From assembly GCA_030043215.1 (NCBI GenBank), contig JASHYG010000047.1:1-6889 (forward strand): DNA of 6,889 bases, written 5' to 3'. Made by a program: the position numbers and the translations under genes. This DNA is from Gammaproteobacteria bacterium. Lineage in GTDB: Bacteria > Pseudomonadota > Gammaproteobacteria > Steroidobacterales > Steroidobacteraceae. Numbering within the stretch: position 1 is the first letter of the stretch; each line of letters begins with the position of its first letter. Positions 1 to 4,786 of this stretch are shown one piece after another. The notes under the pieces were generated by a model. It saw only the letters and a program-made list of their open reading frames with translations, did no database searches and was not told the origin of the DNA.

Positions 1-878
1 GCGGACATCGGCGACATCATCTTGAGCTTGTTGAGCTCGTTGGTCGCCTTCTCGCGCGCCTCCTTCGGCATGCCGGCCTTCGCGATCTTCTGCTCGAGCT
101 CGGAGATCTCGTTGCCGCCCTCGTCCATCTCGCCGAGCTCTTTCTGGATGGCCTTCATCTGCTCGTTGAGGTAGTACTCGCGCTGGCTCTTCTCCATCTG
201 CGCCTTGACGCGGCCGCGGATCCGCTTCTCGATCTGCAGCACGTCCATCTCGCCCTCGATGGCGACCAGGATGTGCTCCAAGCGCTTGCGCACGTCGAGG
301 ATCTCGAGAACCTTCTGCTTCTCGGCGAGCTTGAGCGACATGTGCGCGGCGACCGTATCCGCAAGCCGGCCGGCGTGCTCGATACCCGCCAGAGCGGTGA
401 GCACCTCGGGGGGGACCTTCTTGTTGAGCTTGACGTACTGCTCGAACTGGGAAATGACGGACCGGCCGAGCACGTCCATCTCGCGCTCGTCATAGGCCTC
501 GGCATCCGGCAGCGGGGTCACGTCGGAGGAGTAGTGATCTCCCGTGTGCAGGCGGTCGATACGCGCACGGTCCACTCCCTCGACCAGAACCTTGACCGTG
601 CCGTCGGGGAGCTTCAGCAGCTGCAGGATCGTCGCCAGGGTGCCGATCCGGTAGAGGTCGTCGACCTTCGGATCGTCCACGTCCGCCTGCTTCTGGGCGA
701 TGAGCATGATCCGCTTGTCGCCGCGCATCGCCACATCGAGCGCCTGGATCGACTTCTCGCGTCCGACGAAGAGGGGGATCACCATGTGCGGATAGACGAC
801 CACGTCCCTGAGCGGCAGCACCGGCACGCTCTCGATGGCGGCCGTGGTCTTCGTCGGCATAGAAGATGCGTCGGACAC
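1..878 (-). CDS. lon: Lon ATP-dependent protease, N-terminal part (3' end outside window)
   Basis: Lon is a cytoplasmic AAA+ serine protease that degrades misfolded proteins and some short-lived regulators. About 292 codons are visible, against nearly 800 aa for the E. coli protein, so only the substrate-recognition N-domain and the start of the coiled coil are present. The ATPase and Ser-Lys protease domains lie beyond the left edge. Signatures are PVLPLRDVVVYPHMVIPLF at residues 19-37, the segment EKSQREYYLNEQMKAIQKEL near 229-248, and KLKMMSPMS at the edge, all nearly as in E. coli Lon. I chose the GTG at 878-876 because GAGGA (890-886) precedes it by 7 nt. In-frame ATG alternatives at 905 and 860 lack a recognisable ribosome binding site. 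The gene lies 178 nt downstream of clpX with its own heat-shock-like promoter. Identity is certain; the start codon is an inference. Confidence 0.96.
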   Translation of the reverse strand, partial: MSDASSMPTKTTAAIESVPVLPLRDVVVYPHMVIPLFVGREKSIQALDVAMRGDKRIMLIAQKQADVDDPKVDDLYRIGTLATILQLLKLPDGTVKVLVEGVDRARIDRLHTGDHYSSDVTPLPDAEAYDEREMDVLGRSVISQFEQYVKLNKKVPPEVLTALAGIEHAGRLADTVAAHMSLKLAEKQKVLEILDVRKRLEHILVAIEGEMDVLQIEKRIRGRVKAQMEKSQREYYLNEQMKAIQKELGEMDEGGNEISELEQKIAKAGMPKEAREKATNELNKLKMMSPMS

Positions 879-912
879 GTTCAAGTCCTCGTTGGCTCGC
901 CCCATGGCACGC

Positions 913-942
913 AAAAGCCGGCCCCACCCCGGGGAGGCCGGC
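913..942 (-). terminator. GC-rich hairpin with T-run in the clpX-lon gap: terminator or lon leader attenuator
   Basis: On the minus strand, arms 942-934 and 925-917 (core GCCGGC on both sides) pair over 9 bp, including one T-G pair, around an 8-nt loop. TTTT follows at 916-913. This has the form of a Rho-independent terminator, though the T-run is short. It lies after clpX but also downstream of the heat-shock-like promoter at 1008-981, and only 34 nt before the proposed lon GTG. It therefore cannot simply end the clpX transcript without also affecting lon messages begun at that promoter. Confidence 0.5.
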
Positions 943-980
943 CAGTCACGATAGCGGTAAATATAGTCTCGATAAGGCGG

Positions 981-1008
981 AAAGTGGGGTTCCGCCGCCC
1001 GCTTTCAA
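981..1008 (-). promoter_or_regulatory. Sigma-32-like heat-shock promoter for lon
   Basis: On the minus strand, TTGAAA (1008-1003) is followed after 13 nt by CCCCACTTT (989-981). The sigma-32 consensus is about CTTGAAA, then 11-16 nt, then CCCCATnT. The upstream box here reads GTTGAAA and the downstream box matches CCCCA. The predicted start near 975-973 leaves a leader of roughly 95 nt before the lon GTG at 878. E. coli lon is a known sigma-32 target, which supports the call. A second, sigma-70-like -10 candidate TATATT lies at 965-960 but has no convincing -35. Confidence 0.6.
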
Positions 1009-1056
1009 CCGCGAGCCCGTCACAAGATCTGAAAGAGCCTGCTGGGGCGAGGCCCC

Positions 1057-2355
1057 TCAATGCGTGGTCCCCGAGACCCGGCGCGGCTCATCCTCGGAGC
1101 GGTAGACGATGTAAGGCTTGGAATGTCCGTCGATGACCGTCTCGTCGATGACGACCTTCTGGACGTTGCGCATGGACGGCAGCTCGTACATGGTATCGAG
1201 CAGCACCGTCTCGAGGATGGTCCGCAAGCCGCGCGCGCCGGTCTTGCGCGCCATGGCCCGGTGGGCGACCGCCCTCAGCGCCTCGTCGCGGAACTCGAGA
1301 TCGGCCCCCTCCATGTCGAAGAGCCGGCGGTACTGCTTGGTGAGCGCGTTCTTCGGCTCCGTCAGGATCGACACGAGCGCCGCCTCGTCGAGCTCGTCCA
1401 GCGTTGCGACGACCGGCAGGCGGCCGACGAACTCCGGGATCAGGCCGTACTTGATGAGGTCCTCGGGCTCCACGTCGTGAAAGAGGTCGTTGCCGTGCGG
1501 ACGCGCGTTGAGCTCGCGCACGTCGGAGGTGAAGCCGATGCCGCTCTTCTGCGTGCGATTGAGGATGATCTTTTCCAGGCCGGCAAACGCACCGCCGCAG
1601 ATGAACAGGATGTTCGTCGTATCCACCTGCAGGAACTCCTGCTGGGGATGCTTGCGGCCGCCCTGCGGCGGCACGGACGCGATCGTGCCCTCGATGAGCT
1701 TGAGCAGCGCCTGCTGCACCCCCTCGCCGGAAACATCCCGGGTGATGGAGGGGTTGTCGGACTTGCGCGAGATCTTGTCGATCTCGTCGATGTAGACGAT
1801 GCCCGTCTGCGCCTTCTCCACGTCGTAATCGCACTTCTGGAGAAGCTTCTGGATGATGTTCTCCACGTCCTCGCCGACGTAGCCCGCCTCGGTGAGGGTC
1901 GTCGCGTCGGCGATGGTGAACGGCACGTTGAGCAGGCGCGCGAGAGTCTCCGCGAGGAGCGTCTTGCCGCAGCCGGTGGGGCCGATCAGCAGGATGTTGC
2001 TCTTCGCGATCTCCACATCCTCCTTCGACCGTGCCGTCGCGCCCGAGCGGGTTTGCAGCCGCTTGTAATGGTTATACACGGCGACCGAGAGCACCTTCTT
2101 GGCGCGCTCCTGGCCGATCACGTACTCGTCGAGGACCTTCTTGATCTCGTGGGGCTTCGGCAGCTTGTCGCGGGCACGCTCGGCGCGGTCCTCGAGCTCC
2201 TCGCGAATGATGTCGTTGCAGAGCTCGACACACTCGTCGCAGACGAAAACGGAGGGCCCTGCGATCAGCTTGCGAACTTCGTGCTGGCTTTTTCCGCAAA
2301 ACGAGCAATAAAGCAGCTTGCCGTCGTCGTGACGGCCGCGGGAATCATCGCTCAT
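1057..2355 (-). CDS. clpX: ClpX, ATP-dependent specificity and unfoldase subunit of ClpXP
   Basis: ClpX is a hexameric AAA+ unfoldase that recognises degrons such as the SsrA tag and threads proteins into ClpP. The 432-aa product is close to the usual family length. Visible elements in order are a four-cysteine zinc-binding domain (C17, C20, C39, C42), Walker A GPTGCGKT (125-132), pore loop GYVG (158-161), Walker B IVYIDEID (186-193), the RKH loop (234-236), the ClpP-docking IGF tripeptide (273-275), the arginine-finger segment EFVGRLPV (308-315) and sensor-2 GARGLR (373-378). Every key residue is present. The ATG at 2355 is preceded by GAGGA with a 6-nt gap, supporting this start. clpP lies 130 nt upstream, so co-transcription is likely, but a separate promoter candidate lies in that gap. 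A 5-bp hairpin (1056-1044) directly after the TGA stop has no T-run and is not a convincing terminator. Confidence 0.99.
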   Translation of the reverse strand: MSDDSRGRHDDGKLLYCSFCGKSQHEVRKLIAGPSVFVCDECVELCNDIIREELEDRAERARDKLPKPHEIKKVLDEYVIGQERAKKVLSVAVYNHYKRLQTRSGATARSKEDVEIAKSNILLIGPTGCGKTLLAETLARLLNVPFTIADATTLTEAGYVGEDVENIIQKLLQKCDYDVEKAQTGIVYIDEIDKISRKSDNPSITRDVSGEGVQQALLKLIEGTIASVPPQGGRKHPQQEFLQVDTTNILFICGGAFAGLEKIILNRTQKSGIGFTSDVRELNARPHGNDLFHDVEPEDLIKYGLIPEFVGRLPVVATLDELDEAALVSILTEPKNALTKQYRRLFDMEGADLEFRDEALRAVAHRAMARKTGARGLRTILETVLLDTMYELPSMRNVQKVVIDETVIDGHSKPYIVYRSEDEPRRVSGTTH

Positions 2356-2390
2356 CTAGCGTCCTCGTCATGCACATTCCGAGCCACGGT

Positions 2391-2417
2391 GCAGGTCCTT
2401 ATAGCATGGGGACCTGC
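2391..2417. repeat. Perfect 8-bp inverted repeat surrounding the clpX promoter -10
   Basis: GCAGGTCC (2391-2398) and GGACCTGC (2410-2417) are exact reverse complements separated by 11 bp. The separator carries most of the proposed clpX -10 box. A dyad of this size centred on a -10 element resembles an operator for a dimeric repressor. If transcribed from clpP it would instead fold as an RNA hairpin, but no T-run follows the 3' arm, so it is not an obvious terminator. No regulator family is recognised from the half-site. Confidence 0.6.
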
Positions 2418-2427
2418 CGCGAGGCAA
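2398..2427 (-). promoter_or_regulatory. Sigma-70-like promoter for clpX
   Basis: On the minus strand, TTGCCT (2427-2422; 4 of 6 to the -35 consensus) is followed after 18 nt by TATAAG (2403-2398; 5 of 6 to the -10 consensus). Transcription would begin near 2391, giving a leader of about 35 nt before the clpX ATG, with the ribosome binding site GAGGA included. The match is reasonable but not decisive; the surrounding inverted repeat adds weight. Confidence 0.45.
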
Positions 2428-2485
2428 AGAGGCGGCGCACGGTTCCCCCCAGCCCCGAAGAGTGAGCTTTGTCGTTTCGGAACAT

Positions 2486-3109
2486 CTACTTAGCCGCGCC
2501 GCCCGGAGTCCCCTCACGCTTCTCCAGCACCTTGTCGATGATCCCGTAATCGACCGCTTCCTTCCAATCCATGAAGTTGTCCCGGTCGGTGTCGTGCTTG
2601 ATCCGCTCGACGCTCTGGCCGGTGTGCTTCGCGAGGATCAGGTTGAGCCGGTCGCGCACCTCCAGCATCTCGCGCGCATGGATCTCCATGTCCGCCGCCT
2701 GCCCCTGGAAGCCCCCGAGCGGCTGGTGAATCATGATCCGGGCGTGCGGCAGGCAGAACCGCTTGCCCTTGGTGCCGCCGGCCAGCAGGATGGCCCCCAT
2801 GCTCGCCGCCTGGCCCGTGCAAACCGTGCTCACGTCGGGCTTGATGAACTGCATGGTGTCGTAGATGGCGAGTCCCGCCGTCACCACCCCGCCCGGGGAG
2901 TTGATGTACAGGTGGATGTCCTTCTCGGGGTTCTCAGATTCCAGGAACAGCATCTGCGCGACGACGATGTTCGCCATGTAGTCATCCACCGCCCCGACGA
3001 CGAAGATCAGCCGATCCTTCAGCAGGCGCGAGTAGATGTCATAAGCCCGCTCACCGCGCGCGGTCTGCTCGACGACGATGGGGACGAGATTCAGGGCGCG
3101 CTCGTTCAT
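2486..3109 (-). CDS. clpP: ClpP, proteolytic subunit of the Clp protease
   Basis: ClpP is a serine peptidase that forms a barrel of two heptamers and cleaves polypeptides delivered by ClpX (and by ClpA where present). With the ATG at 3109 the product is 207 aa, the same length as the E. coli precursor. The catalytic triad is visible as S103 in GQAASMGA, H128 in IMIHQPLGG and D177 in HDTDRDNF. The conserved INSPGG oxyanion-region motif is at residues 70-75. A TTG ten codons upstream (3139) is in frame, but I prefer the ATG. GGAGG (3118-3114) lies just before the ATG, and the likely clpP promoter has its -10 at 3133-3128, downstream of the TTG. The gene follows tig by 32 nt and ends in TAG. A short N-terminal propeptide is normal for the family and probably present here. 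Confidence 0.98.
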   Translation of the reverse strand: MNERALNLVPIVVEQTARGERAYDIYSRLLKDRLIFVVGAVDDYMANIVVAQMLFLESENPEKDIHLYINSPGGVVTAGLAIYDTMQFIKPDVSTVCTGQAASMGAILLAGGTKGKRFCLPHARIMIHQPLGGFQGQAADMEIHAREMLEVRDRLNLILAKHTGQSVERIKHDTDRDNFMDWKEAVDYGIIDKVLEKREGTPGGAAK

Positions 3110-3110
3110 A

Positions 3111-3123
3111 TGGCCTCCGGCCA
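3111..3123 (-). promoter_or_regulatory. clpP ribosome binding site inside a small dyad
   Basis: On the minus strand, TGGCC (3123-3119), GGA (3118-3116) and GGCCA (3115-3111) form a 5-bp stem with a 3-nt loop directly before the clpP ATG. The Shine-Dalgarno sequence GGAGG (3118-3114) sits in the loop and 3' arm. The spacer to the ATG is only 4 nt, slightly tight. Whether this stem is stable in the cell is not known. Confidence 0.45.
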
Positions 3124-3127
3124 GGGT

Positions 3128-3156
3128 ATTAGATATCAAGTTCAGAAGCCTGTCAG
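3128..3156 (-). promoter_or_regulatory. Sigma-70-like promoter for clpP overlapping the end of tig
   Basis: On the minus strand, CTGACA (3156-3151; 5 of 6) and TCTAAT (3133-3128; 5 of 6) are separated by exactly 17 nt (3150-3134). The -35 box is inside the last codons of tig and the -10 is just past its stop. Transcription would begin near 3121, leaving a very short leader of about 12 nt before the clpP ATG, with GGAGG retained. clpP can therefore probably be expressed both from upstream tig transcripts and independently. Confidence 0.55.
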
Positions 3157-4428
3157 GTCCTTGAAGGTCGTCGGGCGCTCGGTGATCTTTGCACGGGCGA
3201 GCACCGCATCGAGCGCCTGATCCTCCAGGACGGCCGATTCGATCTGCTGCATCGCCTCCCGATTCTGCAGATACGCGCGCCGGGCGTCCTCCGGGTTGGG
3301 GTAGCTCGCCGCGAGCGCCTCCAGGCGGGATTGGACCTTCTCACGGTCGAGTTGCAGGCCTTCCGCGCGGATGATCTCCCCGACGATCATCCCCAGCGCG
3401 ACGCGGCGGCGCGCAGGCTCCTCGAACGCCTCGCGGGCGGGCAGCTGGCTCACGTCCCGCGCGCCCATGCGCTGCGCCACCTCGAGCTGCAGCTGCTCGA
3501 TCGTATCGGCCACCATGGTGCGGGGAACCTCGACCGGATTGTCCTGGTACAGCGCATCCATGACCGCGGAGCGCAGCCGGGCACGGACGCGCTCCGCGAG
3601 CTCGCGCTCCATGCTCTTTAGAACCTCGGCCCGCAGAGCCTCGGTTCCGCCGGATTCGATCCCGAATGCCCGGCAAAACGCCTCATCCACCGGCGGCAGA
3701 CTCTGCTCCTCCACCTTCTTCACCGCGATCGTGAGATCCGCCGTGCGCCCCGCGAGCGCCTTGTTCGCATGGTCGTCGGGATACCGGACCGAGGCCTTGC
3801 GCGTGTCCCCCGCCGATGCCCCCGCGACTGCGGTCTCGAGCTGCGGCAGCACCCGGCCTGCGCCGATGACAAAAGTCGCGTCGCGGCCCTCGCCGCCCTC
3901 GAAGGGCTTGCCGTCGATGCTGCCGTCGTAGTCCACCGTCACCCGGTCGGTGTCGCGGGCGGCCCGCGCCACCTCGGTGAACATGGGCCGCTGCTTGCGC
4001 ATGTTCTCGATCATGCTCTCGATGTCCGGCTCGGTGATGGAGGCGGTCGGCCGCTCCACCGAGATGCCGTCGAGCGGCTTGAGCTTCACCTCCGGCAACA
4101 CCTCGAAGACCGCGGCGTACTTGAGGTCCGTACCCGGCTGCAGCGCGATGGGCTCGATCCGCGGCCCCGTCGCGGGCGTCAGGTGCTGCTGCGAGACCGC
4201 CTCGGCAAAGCTGGTGCGCATCAGGTCGCCGACGACCTCGGCATGCACGCGGTCGCCGAACTGCTGGCGGACGACGGCAAAGGGCGCCTTGCCCGGCCGG
4301 AAGCCCCTCAGGCGCGCGGTGCGCGATAGCCGCTGCAGCCGCTGCTCGACCTCCCGCTCCACCTCGTCCGCGGGTACCGCCACCTCCATCCGGCGCTCCA
4401 GGCCGTCCGCGGTCACCGAGATCTGCAT
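3142..4428 (-). CDS. tig: Trigger factor, ribosome-associated chaperone and peptidyl-prolyl isomerase
   Basis: Trigger factor docks at the ribosomal exit tunnel and shields nascent chains from misfolding; its middle domain is an FKBP-type prolyl isomerase. The product is 428 aa (432 in E. coli). The N-terminal ribosome-binding domain carries GFRPGKAPF at residues 42-50, the ribosome-docking signature. The FKBP-like domain spans about 155-243 ([19 protein letters not shown] and the following [13 protein letters not shown]). The helical C-terminal chaperone arms follow from about 245 to 415. I start at ATG 4428 (MQISV), typical of trigger factors. The longer open frame to 4620 would read through the tRNA gene and is rejected. 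AGGA lies 11 nt before the ATG, a rather long gap. The gene begins 42 nt after the 3' end of tRNA-Leu and is probably transcribed with it; clpP follows after 32 nt. Confidence 0.98.
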   Translation of the reverse strand: MQISVTADGLERRMEVAVPADEVEREVEQRLQRLSRTARLRGFRPGKAPFAVVRQQFGDRVHAEVVGDLMRTSFAEAVSQQHLTPATGPRIEPIALQPGTDLKYAAVFEVLPEVKLKPLDGISVERPTASITEPDIESMIENMRKQRPMFTEVARAARDTDRVTVDYDGSIDGKPFEGGEGRDATFVIGAGRVLPQLETAVAGASAGDTRKASVRYPDDHANKALAGRTADLTIAVKKVEEQSLPPVDEAFCRAFGIESGGTEALRAEVLKSMERELAERVRARLRSAVMDALYQDNPVEVPRTMVADTIEQLQLEVAQRMGARDVSQLPAREAFEEPARRRVALGMIVGEIIRAEGLQLDREKVQSRLEALAASYPNPEDARRAYLQNREAMQQIESAVLEDQALDAVLARAKITERPTTFKDLTGF

Positions 4429-4470
4429 TTTGTATAAATTCCTGTCCGGGAAAAAATTGCACTTTGGAGC

Positions 4471-4556
4471 TGGTGCGAAAGGAGGGAGTCGAACCCTCAC
4501 GGGTTTGCCCCACTGGATTCTAAGTCCAGCGCGTCTACCAGTTCCGCCACTTTCGC
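4471..4556 (-). tRNA. tRNA-Leu (anticodon UAG), CCA encoded
   Basis: The minus strand folds as an 86-nt class II tRNA. The acceptor arm GCGAAAG (4556-4550) pairs with CTTTCGC (4481-4475), followed by discriminator A and a genomic CCA (4473-4471). The D-arm region contains CTGGTAGACGC. The anticodon stem TGGA/TCCA encloses the loop CTTAGAA with anticodon TAG, reading CUA and other CUN leucine codons. A long variable arm follows, typical of tRNA-Leu, then a T-arm with GGTTCGACTCC. A tRNA-Leu next to tig is a familiar arrangement in Pseudomonas-like genomes. No hairpin terminator separates it from tig; only a T6 run at 4456-4451 without a stem. Confidence 0.97.
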
Positions 4557-4572
4557 CGCGCGCCGCAGGCTG

Positions 4573-4587
4573 TGTCCGGACATTATA
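4573..4587 (-). promoter_or_regulatory. tRNA-Leu/tig promoter -10 with GC discriminator palindrome
   Basis: A perfect TATAAT (4587-4582) on the minus strand lies 25 nt before the tRNA 5' end. It is followed by a GC-rich stretch of the kind seen in growth-rate and stringently controlled stable-RNA promoters. The stretch starts with a perfect 10-bp palindrome, TGTCCGGACA (4573-4582). No good -35 box is found at 16-18 nt; the position falls at the edge of the triplicated repeat, so an activator may substitute, but that is inference. Confidence 0.5.
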
Positions 4588-4607
4588 GCCGATGGGGCAT
4601 CCCCCTC

Positions 4608-4649
4608 GAGGCTGGCCCATGAGGCTGGCCCATGAGGCTGGCCCATGAG
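4608..4649. repeat. Perfect 13-bp direct repeat, three tandem copies
   Basis: GAGGCTGGCCCAT occurs three times without any mismatch (4608-4620, 4621-4633, 4634-4646), followed by a further GAG. It lies in the divergent intergenic region, about 21 bp upstream of the tRNA -10 and 138 bp before the kinase start. The unit is not a multiple of three and the region holds no supported gene, so it is not a protein repeat. It may be a protein-binding array or a slippage-generated minisatellite. The third copy also pairs with GCCTC at 4649-4653 as a weak inverted repeat. Confidence 0.9.
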
Positions 4650-4786
4650 CCTCTCCACTCTCCTAGGCACGGGCCTTGCCCTGGGGTCCGACCGACCGAG
4701 CCATGCACCGCCGGCGCGGTCCGGAGCTCCCGCCGGAGCGGGCGCCCCGAGCCCCCGGATGCGGTGCGGGCCTGTGGATGCCGTGA
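4650..4786 (+). other. Leader region of the hybrid kinase, no clear promoter
   Basis: This very GC-rich stretch contains CCCGC-CGGA-GCGGG (4729-4742), a short hairpin without a T-run, and a CCGA triplicate at about 4688-4699. I see no convincing -35/-10 pair and only a weak TGGA (4775-4778) as a ribosome binding site before the ATG at 4787. A TGA directly before that ATG (4784-4786) closes the frame upstream, so the kinase coding region cannot begin earlier in this frame. Confidence 0.4.

Noticed and set aside
1060..2493. Long plus-strand open frame (477 codons) opposite clpX
   Set aside because: It is antisense to a complete ClpX with all family motifs; long antisense frames are expected in high-GC coding DNA. 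Its translation is rich in L, R, V, D and shows no domain I recognise.
3110..3139. TTG start for ClpP at 3139
   Set aside because: It lies upstream of the proposed -10 box and has no good ribosome binding site; the ATG at 3109 has GGAGG and gives the usual 207-aa length.
4429..4445. TATACA before tig as a -10 box
   Set aside because: It lies only 2 nt from the ATG, so transcription would start inside the coding region, and the nearest -35-like box is 19 nt away.
4471..4556. tRNA-Leu as an integration site for a mobile island
   Set aside because: The DNA next to its 3' end is tig in the conserved order, and no integrase, direct repeat of the tRNA end or base-composition shift is visible.
4429..4620. 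N-terminal extension of trigger factor to an ATG at 4620
   Set aside because: It would translate through the tRNA-Leu gene and its promoter; the family normally begins at the MQISV-like start at 4428.
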